Shown one piece after another: positions 7,533 through 15,558 of a stretch of 57,044 nucleotides of DNA. How positions within the stretch are numbered: the first letter of the stretch is position 1; each line of letters opens with the position of its first letter. Source of the DNA: CAZYXZ01 sp964651395 (GTDB taxonomy: Bacteria; Actinomycetota; Actinomycetes; BP-191); NCBI GenBank assembly GCA_964651395.1, contig CAZYXZ010000010.1:1-57044 (forward strand). The letters run 5' to 3'. The position numbers and the translations under genes were made by a program. The notes beneath the pieces are model-generated. The model did not search any database. It was not told where the DNA came from and worked only from the letters and a program-made list of their open reading frames with translations.

Positions 7533-8659
7533 GCACACCAGCTCGCCTCGACATCGACGCCGTCCTGGACGGCAAGAGCATCGTCGTCTGCTGCGGCTCC
7601 GGCGGCGTCGGCAAGACGACCACGGCGGCCGCGCTCGCCTTGCGCGCCGCGGAGCGGGGACGGCGCGTCGTCGTCGTGACCATCGACCCGGCACGCCGGC
7701 TCGCGCAGGCACTCGGTCTCAAGACGCTCGACAACGAGCCGCGTCGAGTGGCGAAGGCCGGCAAGAAGGGCGGACAGCTGCACGCGATGATGCTCGACAT
7801 GAAGCGGACCTTCGACGAGGTCGTCATCGCCCACGCCGATCCGCAACGCGCCGAGCAGATTCTGACCAACCCGTTCTACATCAGCCTCTCGTCGAGCCTG
7901 GCCGGCACCCAGGAGTACATGGCCATGGAGAAGCTCGGCCAGCTGCACGCGACGGGAGAGTGGGACCTGGTCGTGGTGGACACGCCCCCCACCCGCTCGG
8001 CGCTCGACTTCCTCGACGCACCGCAGCGCGTGACCAGCTTCCTGGAGGGTCGCTTTCTGCGGCTCCTGCTGGCCCCCGCGCGGGCCGGCGGGAAGGCCTA
8101 CCTGCGGGTCGTCTCGGTCGGCCTCAACGCCGTCACCGCCGCGGTGGCGAAGGTGACGGGGGCGGAGCTGCTCCGCGAGCTGAAGGACTTCTTCACGGCG
8201 TTCGAGTCGATGTTCGGCGGGTTCCGCGAGAGGGCGCAGCAGACCTACGACCTGCTGAAGGACCCGGCGACCGCGTTCGTCGTCGTGGCCGCGCCCGACG
8301 AGGCGGCGCTGCGCGAGGCGTCGTACTTCGTGGAGCGGCTGCGTGCGGAGCGGATGCCGCTGGCCGGCGTGGTGGTCAACCGACTGCACCGCACGGCGGC
8401 CCCGCAGCTCAGTGCCGAGCGCAGCGTGGCGGCGGCCGAGTCGGCGGAGGACACCGACGACCCGCTGACCGCGGGCCTCTTGCGGGTGCACGCCGACCGC
8501 GTGGTGATCTCCAACCGGGAGCGGCGGATCGTGGCGGCCTTCACGAGCGGGGAGCCCGATGTCGCGGTGGCCGAGGTGACGGCGATGCCGGGGGACGTGC
8601 ACGACCTCGAAGGCTTGCGGCGCATCGCCGAGGAGCTGAGCGGGACGGCTGTGGCGTAG
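7529..8659 (+). CDS. ArsA-like anion-pump-type ATPase 2
   Basis: A 376-aa paralogue of the upstream ATPase, with the deviant P-loop GSGGVGKTT at about residues 23-31, the signature VVTIDPARRLAQALG, the switch motif VVDTPPTRSALDFLD and the C-terminal VVVNRL segment. With its partner it probably forms a Get3-like heterodimer, since each supplies a single nucleotide site. ATGA overlap with the upstream gene supports fixed stoichiometry. It is convergent with the whiB4-like gene, and both stop codons lie inside one small palindrome (8657-8672). Confidence 0.9.
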   Translation: MSTPARLDIDAVLDGKSIVVCCGSGGVGKTTTAAALALRAAERGRRVVVVTIDPARRLAQALGLKTLDNEPRRVAKAGKKGGQLHAMMLDMKRTFDEVVIAHADPQRAEQILTNPFYISLSSSLAGTQEYMAMEKLGQLHATGEWDLVVVDTPPTRSALDFLDAPQRVTSFLEGRFLRLLLAPARAGGKAYLRVVSVGLNAVTAAVAKVTGAELLRELKDFFTAFESMFGGFRERAQQTYDLLKDPATAFVVVAAPDEAALREASYFVERLRAERMPLAGVVVNRLHRTAAPQLSAERSVAAAESAEDTDDPLTAGLLRVHADRVVISNRERRIVAAFTSGEPDVAVAEVTAMPGDVHDLEGLRRIAEELSGTAVA

Positions 8660-8672
8660 CCCGTTCGGGCTA
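8657..8672. terminator. Small bidirectional hairpin joining two stop codons
   Basis: TAGCCCG and CGGGCTA form a perfect 7-bp stem with a TT loop. The left end is the stop TAG of the plus-strand ATPase and the right end is the stop TAG of the minus-strand whiB gene. It may act as a shared terminator although there is no T tract. Confidence 0.4.
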
Positions 8673-8942
8673 ACCGGCCTCCTGCAGCTCCTGCCGCGCG
8701 GCGTCGAACAGGGCCTTCCAGGACGTCACGTCGGGCCGGCGGCGGAGGAGCGCACGGCGCTCCCGCTCGGTCATGCCGCCCCAGACGCCGAACTCCACCC
8801 GGTTGTCGAGGGCGTCGGCGAGGCATTCCGCACGCACGGGGCAGCCCTGACAGATGCGCTTGGCGTGCTTCTGGGCGGCGCCCTGGACGAACAGTGTGTC
8901 GGGGTCCTGAGCACGGCACGCGGCTCGCGTGGTCCATTCCAT
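8670..8942 (-). CDS. whiB4: WhiB4/WblA-type Fe-S transcriptional regulator
   Basis: A 90-aa Wbl protein: AC near residue 9, then ICQGCPVRAECL giving the other three cluster cysteines, GVWGGMTERERRALLRRR as the turn and DNA-binding tail, and an extra C-terminal helix (DVTSWKALFDAARQELQEAG). That extension and the position between the ArsA-like pair and a PASTA PBP match WhiB4 of Mycobacterium and WblA of Streptomyces, regulators of redox response and of development/antibiotic production. The orthology call rests on remembered synteny as well as motifs. The 160-bp upstream region is shared with the divergent PBP gene. Confidence 0.9.
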   Translation of the reverse strand: MEWTTRAACRAQDPDTLFVQGAAQKHAKRICQGCPVRAECLADALDNRVEFGVWGGMTERERRALLRRRPDVTSWKALFDAARQELQEAG

Positions 8943-9090
8943 GTCCGGTGTCCTTCGGGTTCGAGGTCCGATTTGGTACGAACCGACCGTAGGAACCGGG
9001 CTCGCCCCGCGACATCGTCAGTCCGGGTGGTTTTGTCCTAGTTAGAAAGGACTAGTACCAACCGGCGGTTACGCACGGATGGGCCTCAGT

Positions 9091-9106
9091 TACGCTGGGA
9101 CGCAAA
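9091..9106 (+). promoter_or_regulatory. Putative -10 element upstream of the PBP start
   Basis: TACGCT (9091-9096) fits TANNNT and ends 9 nt before ATG 9106, consistent with a very short leader. It favours ATG 9106 over the in-frame ATG 9079, which would lie upstream of this element. Confidence 0.3.
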
Positions 9107-11583
9107 TGGCGCGACTCACCGACTACGACGACGACGGCGACCTGCTGCACCGGGGCATCCTGGTCGTGGCGATCAGCGTGATCGCCGGCCTGCTCATGGC
9201 CGGGATGGCTTTCCCCGTCATCGGAGGCATCGGCCTGGCCGCCAAGGCCGGCGCGACGACGTTCGGCAAGCTGCCCGCTGAGCTGCTCGACCCGCCTCTG
9301 CCGGAGCGCTCCATCGTCAAGGCCGCCGACGGCTCCACCTTCGCGACGCTCTACTTCAACCAGTACCGCGTCGTCGTCCCGCTCGAGCAGATCCCCGTCG
9401 TCATGCAGCAGGCGATCATCGCGATCGAGGACGAGCGGTTCTACCAGCACCACGGCGTCGACCTGCGCGGCCTGGCCCGCGCGCTGGTCAAGAACACGCA
9501 GGAGGGCGAGGTCACCCAGGGCGGCTCCACCCTGACGCAGCAGTACGTGAAGAACGTGCTGATCGGCCAGGCGGTCGACTCCGAGGGCGTGAAGCGCGCG
9601 ACCGAGCGGTCCACCGCGCGCAAGGTGCGCGAGGCGCGCTACGCGATCGCGCTCGAGCAGAAGTACACCAAGCGCCAGATCCTGGAGAAGTACCTGAACA
9701 TCGCCTACTTCGGACAGGGCGTGTACGGCGTCGGCACGGCCACGAACTACTACTTCAACCGCGACATCCGGCGCAGCGAGGCGGACAAGGGCCTCACCCT
9801 GCCGCAGGCGGCGCTGCTGGCCGGGATGGTGAAGAACCCGACGCTCTACGACCCGATGAAGAACCCGAAGACGTCGGAGAAGCGCCGCAACCTCGTGCTC
9901 AAGCAGATGCTCGTGAACAACTTCATCACGCAGCAGGAGCACGACGAGGCAGTCGCCACACCGGTGTCCACCGCGAAGAACCAGCGGCCGGCCAACACGT
10001 GCGACCTCACGACGGCGCCGTGGTTCTGCGACTACCTGCGCGAGTCGCTCCTCGAGGACCCGGCGTTCGGTGAGGACCGCAAGGAGCGGGCCGCGCGCCT
10101 GTTCCAGGGCGGCCTGACCATCTTCTCCACGCTCCAGCCGAAGACGCAGGCGGGCGTGGACGCGGCCCTGGCCAAGCAGCTCAAGCCCGGTGACGAGGCG
10201 CGCGCCGCGGGAGTGGGCGTCGTCGTCCGGCCGGGCACCGGTGAGGTGCTGGCGATCGGCAGCAGCCTCAAGTACGGCAGCGGACCGGGCAAGAGCCAGC
10301 TCAACCTCGCGCTCGGCGGCAGCTCCGGCTTCCAGGCCGGCTCGACGTTCAAGGTGTTCTTCCTCGCGGCGGCGATCAAGCAGGGCATCTCGACGAACCT
10401 GCGGCTGCCAGGACCGTCCCAGTACACGACACACAAGCCCGAGCTGCTCGACAACGGCAAGCCCTACACCGTCAGCAACTACGGGCGCGCCGGCTACGGC
10501 GTCCTCGACATGTACCGAGCCACCGCGAACTCGGTGAACACGTACTACCTGCAGCTCGAGGAGCGGACCGGGCTCGAGGAGCCGGTCAAGCTCGCCGCCG
10601 GGCTGCGGGTCACGAGCATGGGCGCCAGTGGCACGCCGCGGACCATTCCCAAGGGCGGCTCGACCGTCCTCGGCGTCGCGAACGTGAGCCCCCTGCAGAT
10701 GGCGACCGCCTACGCGATGTTCGCGGCCCGAGGCCTGTACTGCCCGCCCACCGCGGTCGCGCGGATCATCGACCGCACGGGCAAGGACGTCATCCCGCTG
10801 AACGACCCGTCCACGCGCTGCACCCGGATGCTGACCGAGGACGAGGCCGACACCGTGACGGCCGTGCTGCGCACGGTCGTGACGAGTGGCAGCGGCGCCG
10901 GCGCCGCGATCCCGAACCAGGTGGTGGCCGGCAAGACGGGGACGTCGCAGAACTTCGAGACCGCCTGGTTCTGCGGGTTCAGCCCGCTGCTGGCAGGGGT
11001 CACGATGCTGGCGCACCCGACGAACCCGATCAAGAACCCGCTGACGAACTTCCACGGACGCAACGTGAACGGTGGGTCGTTCCCGGCCACGATCTGGCGG
11101 GACATGATGACCGTCGCGCACCAGGGCCTGCCGCCGGTGGCCTTCCCGCTAGCGCCCACCGCGGGCCTGCTCGAGGACCGCGTCGCCGTCCCGAACGTCA
11201 TCGGGCTCTCGCCCGACCAGGCGACGAAGATCCTCACCGACGCCGGGTTCAGCGTGGCCGTCAGCCCACTGGCCGTGCCGGCGTTCGTCGCGGCCGGGCT
11301 GGTCGGGAGCACGACACCGGCTCCGGGCAGCGAGTCCAGCCCGGGAGCGGTCGTCACGCTGTACCTGTCCAACGGTCAGCGGCCGACGCCGTCCGCGGTG
11401 CCGACGTTCTCCCCGTCACCGGCCGGCTCGCTCACACCGGCTCCGACCGGGTCGCCGTCGCCGAGCCCGAGCCCGACCGACGGGCAGACGCCCAAGCCAC
11501 CGCGCACGCCACGACCTCCGCGTACGCCGACGCCGTCCCCGACGCCGTCGCCGACGACCGCCCCGAGCAACCCGCCGGCGTAG
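9106..11583 (+). CDS. ponA2: Bifunctional class A penicillin-binding protein with PASTA domain
   Basis: An 825-aa cell-wall synthase. A short cytoplasmic N-terminus and one membrane helix come first. The GT51 transglycosylase follows with EDERFYQHHGVD (catalytic Glu about 108) and GGSTLTQQYVKN. The transpeptidase has SxxK at S413 (STFK), SVN at 476 and KTGTS at 610. A PASTA repeat (VAVPNVIGLSPDQATKILTDAG onward) follows, then a Pro/Ser/Thr tail of about 60 aa. It polymerises and cross-links peptidoglycan; PASTA domains bind muropeptides or lipid II. ATG 9106 is preferred because GGGACG precedes it; an in-frame ATG at 9079 would add nine residues. The neighbourhood (whiB4, phosphoesterase) matches mycobacterial ponA2. 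Confidence 0.95.
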   Translation: MARLTDYDDDGDLLHRGILVVAISVIAGLLMAGMAFPVIGGIGLAAKAGATTFGKLPAELLDPPLPERSIVKAADGSTFATLYFNQYRVVVPLEQIPVVMQQAIIAIEDERFYQHHGVDLRGLARALVKNTQEGEVTQGGSTLTQQYVKNVLIGQAVDSEGVKRATERSTARKVREARYAIALEQKYTKRQILEKYLNIAYFGQGVYGVGTATNYYFNRDIRRSEADKGLTLPQAALLAGMVKNPTLYDPMKNPKTSEKRRNLVLKQMLVNNFITQQEHDEAVATPVSTAKNQRPANTCDLTTAPWFCDYLRESLLEDPAFGEDRKERAARLFQGGLTIFSTLQPKTQAGVDAALAKQLKPGDEARAAGVGVVVRPGTGEVLAIGSSLKYGSGPGKSQLNLALGGSSGFQAGSTFKVFFLAAAIKQGISTNLRLPGPSQYTTHKPELLDNGKPYTVSNYGRAGYGVLDMYRATANSVNTYYLQLEERTGLEEPVKLAAGLRVTSMGASGTPRTIPKGGSTVLGVANVSPLQMATAYAMFAARGLYCPPTAVARIIDRTGKDVIPLNDPSTRCTRMLTEDEADTVTAVLRTVVTSGSGAGAAIPNQVVAGKTGTSQNFETAWFCGFSPLLAGVTMLAHPTNPIKNPLTNFHGRNVNGGSFPATIWRDMMTVAHQGLPPVAFPLAPTAGLLEDRVAVPNVIGLSPDQATKILTDAGFSVAVSPLAVPAFVAAGLVGSTTPAPGSESSPGAVVTLYLSNGQRPTPSAVPTFSPSPAGSLTPAPTGSPSPSPSPTDGQTPKPPRTPRPPRTPTPSPTPSPTTAPSNPPA

Positions 11584-11587
11584 CCGC

Positions 11588-12040
11588 TCAGGCCAGCTGG
11601 CGGCGTACCTCCGCGGCCACGCGCGCTCCGTCCGCGCGGCCGGCCACGCGGGGCGTGAGCAGCTTCATGACCGCACCCATCTGCTGCGGCGTCGTGGCTC
11701 CCGCCTCGGCCACCGCCGCGGAGACCAGCTCGCCGAGCTCCGCGTCGTCGAGCTGCGCGGGGAGGTACTCGGCGATGACCTCGCCCTCGGCGTCCTCGCG
11801 CGCAGCCATTTCCGGCCGGTCGCCCTGAGTGAAGGCCTCGGAGGACTCGCGGCGCTTCTTGGCCTCGCGCGTCAGCACCGCGAGCACCTGGGCGTCATCG
11901 AGCTCCTTGGCCGTGCCGCCGGCCACCTCCTCGTTCTTCAGGGCGGTGAGCACCATGCGCAGGGTCGCAGTGCGCAGCTCGTCCCGTGACTTCATGGCGG
12001 TCGTGAGGTCGGCCTGGAGCCGGTCTTTCAACGCGCTCAT
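11588..12040 (-). CDS. GatB/YqeY domain-containing protein
   Basis: A 150-aa protein covering the whole YqeY family: N-terminal LKDRLQADLTTAMKSRDELRTATLRMVLTALKN helices, the KKRRESSEAFTQG segment, EVIAEYLPAQL, and the C-terminal GatB-tail-like MGAVMKLLTPRVAGRADGARV. It resembles the tRNA-binding tail domain of the amidotransferase subunit GatB, but its own role is unclear. It is convergent with ponA2 (4 bp between stops) and divergent from the phosphoesterase gene. Normal length for the family. Confidence 0.92.
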   Translation of the reverse strand: MSALKDRLQADLTTAMKSRDELRTATLRMVLTALKNEEVAGGTAKELDDAQVLAVLTREAKKRRESSEAFTQGDRPEMAAREDAEGEVIAEYLPAQLDDAELGELVSAAVAEAGATTPQQMGAVMKLLTPRVAGRADGARVAAEVRRQLA

Positions 12041-12080
12041 GCCGGGATACCTCGGAGTCGTCGGGGATGATGGCGAGACC

Positions 12081-12962
12081 GTGAATGTAGCCGTCGCCGT
12101 CGTGCTGGTTTGTCTCTCGGGGCTGCTCTATGCCGCTTTCGTGGAGCGCAACGCCTTCCGCCTGCGCCGTGTCTCGGTGCCGGTGCTGGCCGCCGGATCG
12201 GCCCCGCTGACGCTGCTCCACCTCTCCGACGTGCACATGCGACCGAAGCAACGGCGCAAGCAGGCCTTCCTGCGCGCGCTGGCGGCCGAGCGGCCCGACC
12301 TGGTCGTCAACACCGGTGACAACCTCGGCAGCGCGGACGGCGTGCCGGCGATGCTGGAGTCGATGGCGCCGTTCGCCGGCGTACCCGGTGCGTTCGTCCT
12401 CGGCTCCAACGACTACTACGCGCCACGCTGGAAGAGCCCGCTGCGCTACCTAGTCCGCGGGCACAAGCGGATCCATGGCGTCGAAGCGCCGTGGCGGGAT
12501 CTCGCGGCCGGCTTCGAACAGCTGGGCTGGGCGAACCTCACGAACCGGAGCACGACGCTGTCGGTGAACGGCGGACGCCGACTGGCCGTCGCCGGCGTCG
12601 ACGACCCCCACCTCAAGCGCGACGACAAGCAGCTGCCCAAGATCCCGGCCCAGGCGGGCACCTCGCTGGCGCTGGGCCTGGTGCACGCTCCCGAGCCGCG
12701 GGTCCTCGACCCCTACGCCGCCAGCGGCTACCAGCTGCTGCTGGCCGGACATACGCACGGCGGGCAGCTCCGGCTACCGGGTGTCGGAGCGCTCGTGACG
12801 AACTGCGGCATCGACCGGGCGCGCGCCCGGGGGCTGTCCCGGTACGCCGGCGCGTGGCTGCACGTCTCCCCAGGGCTGGGGACCTCGCCCTACGCGCCGG
12901 TGCGCTTCGCGTGCCGTCCGGAGGCCACGCTGCTGACGCTGGTCGCGGTGGAACCGGATTAG
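12081..12962 (+). CDS. Membrane-anchored metallophosphoesterase
   Basis: A 293-aa calcineurin-like phosphoesterase with an N-terminal hydrophobic anchor (VAVAVVLVCLSGLLYAAF). Metal motifs in order: LSDVHM (DxH), NTGDN (GD), GSNDYY in place of the usual GNHD, and GHTHGGQ. The Asn of the GNHD motif is kept one place later. GTG 12081 is the first start upstream of the anchor; longer frames run through the yqeY gene. It matches the actinobacterial phosphoesterase next to ponA2 (Rv3683-like). tRNA-Pro follows 40 bp downstream. Confidence 0.88.
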   Translation: MNVAVAVVLVCLSGLLYAAFVERNAFRLRRVSVPVLAAGSAPLTLLHLSDVHMRPKQRRKQAFLRALAAERPDLVVNTGDNLGSADGVPAMLESMAPFAGVPGAFVLGSNDYYAPRWKSPLRYLVRGHKRIHGVEAPWRDLAAGFEQLGWANLTNRSTTLSVNGGRRLAVAGVDDPHLKRDDKQLPKIPAQAGTSLALGLVHAPEPRVLDPYAASGYQLLLAGHTHGGQLRLPGVGALVTNCGIDRARARGLSRYAGAWLHVSPGLGTSPYAPVRFACRPEATLLTLVAVEPD

Positions 12963-13002
12963 TCGTTCGTCCGGGGCCGGTTAGACTCCCCACTCGCACC
13001 AT

Positions 13003-13080
13003 CGGGATGTAGCGCAGCTTGGTTAGCGCGCCACGTTCGGGACGTGGAGGCCGGGAGTTCAAATCTCCCCATCCCGACCA
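13003..13080 (+). tRNA. tRNA-Pro (anticodon CGG)
   Basis: A cloverleaf folds by eye. The acceptor CGGGATG pairs with CATCCCG. The D arm contains AGCTTGGTTAGCGC. The anticodon stem CCACG/CGTGG has loop TTCGGGA, giving CGG. The T arm is GGGAGTTCAAATCTCCC. The 3' CCA is encoded (13078-13080). Confidence 0.96.
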
Positions 13081-13085
13081 CTCAC

Positions 13086-13117
13086 CTGAAGGCCGTCGGA
13101 TTTCCGGCGGCCTTCAG
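13086..13117 (+). terminator. Stem-loop after tRNA-Pro
   Basis: CTGAAGGCCG pairs with CGGCCTTCAG (10 bp) around a 12-nt loop that can extend the stem. There is no T tract. It lies 6 nt after the tRNA and ends 26 nt before the decarboxylase start, so it probably terminates the tRNA transcript and forms the leader edge of the next gene. Confidence 0.6.
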
Positions 13118-13143
13118 CTGACTTCTGGGCCAGACTTCGCGTC

Positions 13144-14523
13144 ATGGCTGAGGACGTCTCCGATCTGCTCGCCCAGACCAGCGCCTACGCGGCGCAGTAC
13201 GTGGCAGATCTCTCGAAACGCGACATGAGCATCACCGCCTCGGTGGACGAGCTGCGCGACCGGCTCGGCGGACCGCTGCCGGTGCGCGGGACCGCGGCCG
13301 TCCAGGTGCTTCGCGATCTGATCGCCGGGGCGGAGGGCGGTATCAGCGGAACCCCGAGCGGGCGGTTCTTCGGCTTCGTCATCGGCGGCGTGCTGCCGGC
13401 CAGCCTGGCGGCGGACTGGCTCACCTCCACCTGGGACCAGAACGCGGGGCTCTACGCAGCCGGCCCGGCGGCGAGCGTGGTCGAGGAGGTCGCCGGCGCG
13501 TGGCTCAAGGAGCTGCTCGGCCTGCCGGACTCCGCGTCGTACGCCTTCGTCACCGGCTGCACGATGGCGCACATGACCGGCCTGGCCGCCGCACGGCTGG
13601 GGGTGCTCGACCGGGCCGGCTGGGACCTCAACGCGCGCGGGCTGGCCGGCAGCCCACCGATCCGCGTCGTCGTGGGCGCGGAGCGGCACGTCACCCTTGA
13701 CGTCGCGCTGCGCTACGTCGGCATCGGCACCGACCAGCTGGTCGTGCTGCCGGCCGACGCCCAGGGCCGCATGGACGTCACGGACCTGCCGGCGGTGCTC
13801 GCCTCCGGCGACGCACCGACCATCGTCTGCGCGCAGTCGGGCAACGTGAACAGCGGCGCCTTCGACGACCTCAACGCCATCGCCGACGCGGCGCAGGCCG
13901 TCGGTGCCTGGCTGCACGTCGACGGCGCGTTCGGGATGTGGGCGGCAGCCGCGCCGTCGCTACGGCACCTGGTCGCCGGCGTCGAGCGCTGCGACTCGTG
14001 GGCCACCGACGGGCACAAGTGGCTCAACGTGCCGTACGACTCGGGCTTCGCCTTCGTCGCGCAGCCCGCACCGCATCGCCAGGCGATGTCCGTGCAGGCG
14101 CCGTACCTGATGCAGTCCGGCGAGGGCGGACCGCGCGACGAGATGGACTGGACGCCGGAGTTCTCGCGCCGGGCGCGGGGGTTCACGGCCTACGCCGCGA
14201 TCCGCGCGCTCGGCCGGGACGGCATCGCCGCGATGGTGGAGCAGTCCTGCGCGCACGCACGGCACTTCGCCGAGCTGCTCGACGGCCACCACGGCGCGCG
14301 AGTGGTCAACGACGTCGTGCTCAACCAGGTGCTCGTCACCTTCGGCGACGACGCGCACACCGACGCGGTCGTGAAGCGCGTGCAGGAGAGTGGCGTCTGC
14401 TGGCTGGGTGGCTCGAAGTGGCACGGTCAGTCCGTGATGCGGATCAGCGTGTCCAACTGGTCGACCACGACCGAGGACGTCGAGCGCAGCGCCGACGCCA
14501 TCCTGGCGGCCGCGCGGTCCTGA
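13144..14523 (+). CDS. PLP-dependent group II decarboxylase family enzyme
   Basis: A 459-aa fold-type I PLP enzyme. VDGAFGMW carries the ring-nitrogen Asp and ATDGHKWLNVPYDSG carries the Schiff-base Lys. Upstream, SGRFFGFVIGG and GAERHVTLDVAL fit the glutamate/aromatic-amino-acid decarboxylase family (GAD/DDC). The decarboxylated amino acid cannot be predicted. It has no obvious partner, with a tRNA upstream and an unknown membrane protein 30 bp downstream on the same strand. Length is normal for this branch. Confidence 0.9.
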   Translation: MAEDVSDLLAQTSAYAAQYVADLSKRDMSITASVDELRDRLGGPLPVRGTAAVQVLRDLIAGAEGGISGTPSGRFFGFVIGGVLPASLAADWLTSTWDQNAGLYAAGPAASVVEEVAGAWLKELLGLPDSASYAFVTGCTMAHMTGLAAARLGVLDRAGWDLNARGLAGSPPIRVVVGAERHVTLDVALRYVGIGTDQLVVLPADAQGRMDVTDLPAVLASGDAPTIVCAQSGNVNSGAFDDLNAIADAAQAVGAWLHVDGAFGMWAAAAPSLRHLVAGVERCDSWATDGHKWLNVPYDSGFAFVAQPAPHRQAMSVQAPYLMQSGEGGPRDEMDWTPEFSRRARGFTAYAAIRALGRDGIAAMVEQSCAHARHFAELLDGHHGARVVNDVVLNQVLVTFGDDAHTDAVVKRVQESGVCWLGGSKWHGQSVMRISVSNWSTTTEDVERSADAILAAARS

Positions 14524-14553
14524 TCTGGCTACGCTCCCCGCGGGGGTGGGCTG

Positions 14554-15558
14554 ATGCAGTACGACGACGCAACGCTGTTGCTCGGGATCAGCGCGGTGGC
14601 GGCAATGCTCTGGGGTCTTCTTGTCGCACATCGCGACTGGCTCTCGCCCAAGTCTTACGACGTCATCCGCACGGCTGCCGCCATCAGCTTGCTCGTCACG
14701 GTGCCTCGGCTCCTTGCAGTGCCGGCTCGATATGTCAGCTATCTGACGCAGGACCTCCATGCGCCGCACGGCTTGCCCACCTATTTCTCGTCGACCGTGG
14801 CGGTGATGCTGGCCACCGCGGTCGGACTGTCGGTCTCCTGGTGGGCACTTCGGGAGGCAGATGAGGTAGACGAGGGTGCTGATTCGGATGAGGACAGCGA
14901 CGACGACGTCGGTCCACTCATCACGCTGCCCCCCTTGCCGAAGCCGCCGGCGCGACCCGTGGCAGCGAATGCCGCAATCGCAATCGGACTTGCTCTGGCC
15001 GTGGTCGGGCGAGTCCTGTCCGCCCTTCCGATCGAGCTCTTCGGCTTTCTCAAGACGAGTCCGGGCGCAGTCACGGCGTCCGCCCTCGTTGGCCTGACAC
15101 TCGGCGCGGCCGTGGTTGCCACTTCGCTGGTCGAGGAGGACGGGGTGCCAGTCACACACGGTATTGCGGGACTCGGCCTCGTTGCGCTTGCCGTTGTAGC
15201 TGTGAGTTTCCGCGAGGTCGACTACCCCCCGAGCCTGCTTGACGACATCGTGGCCGGGCTAGCACTCGGCCTGCTGGTGCCGTTCGCATTGCGGCTGGCC
15301 GGCTTGGCCATTCGCGAGGCGGCAGGTCACGTCACAGTCGTTGCATCTGGAGTCTTCGTCCTTGTGTACGTGGCTACATCCTTCTTCGCCGGACGCGGAA
15401 CTCCGAGGCCAGATCTGCGCTACTACGAGCCGCGCGAGCTCCAGGAGCAGTTCGAAGACACTTCGCCGCCGTGCAGCGACGACAACGGCAGCATCCTGAT
15501 CAACGGAGTACCTGCGCCGCCCTGCCCAAGCGCGACGCCGGTGTACCCGGGCGGCTAG
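14554..15558 (+). CDS. Unknown multi-pass membrane protein
   Basis: A 334-aa protein that I do not recognise. It has hydrophobic segments at about 8-25, 40-60, 80-98, 136-155, 170-190, 203-220, 230-250 and 258-275. Between segments three and four lies an acidic stretch (EADEVDEGADSDEDSDDD), then a Pro-rich link. The C-terminal 60 residues look extracellular and contain two cysteines. Codon use is less GC-biased at third positions than in neighbouring genes, suggesting a lineage-specific or acquired gene. A GGGGGTGGG ribosome site precedes ATG 14554. The stop shares a CTAG with the asd stop on the other strand. Confidence 0.75.
   Translation: MQYDDATLLLGISAVAAMLWGLLVAHRDWLSPKSYDVIRTAAAISLLVTVPRLLAVPARYVSYLTQDLHAPHGLPTYFSSTVAVMLATAVGLSVSWWALREADEVDEGADSDEDSDDDVGPLITLPPLPKPPARPVAANAAIAIGLALAVVGRVLSALPIELFGFLKTSPGAVTASALVGLTLGAAVVATSLVEEDGVPVTHGIAGLGLVALAVVAVSFREVDYPPSLLDDIVAGLALGLLVPFALRLAGLAIREAAGHVTVVASGVFVLVYVATSFFAGRGTPRPDLRYYEPRELQEQFEDTSPPCSDDNGSILINGVPAPPCPSATPVYPGG

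Noticed and set aside
7529..8659. Arsenite-exporting ArsA
   Set aside because: Each protein is a single ATPase half, no ArsB/ArsD/ArsR gene is nearby, and the pair sits in the conserved whiB4-ponA2 core block.
9079..9105. ATG 9079 as the start of the penicillin-binding protein
   Set aside because: No ribosome site precedes it and a -10-like box lies between it and ATG 9106, which has GGGACG in front.
11400..11580. Short tandem repeats (CCGAGCCCGAGCCC-like, CGACGCCGTCCCCGACGCC)
   Set aside because: They encode the Pro/Ser/Thr tail of the penicillin-binding protein and are ordinary low-complexity coding sequence, not a CRISPR or VNTR array.
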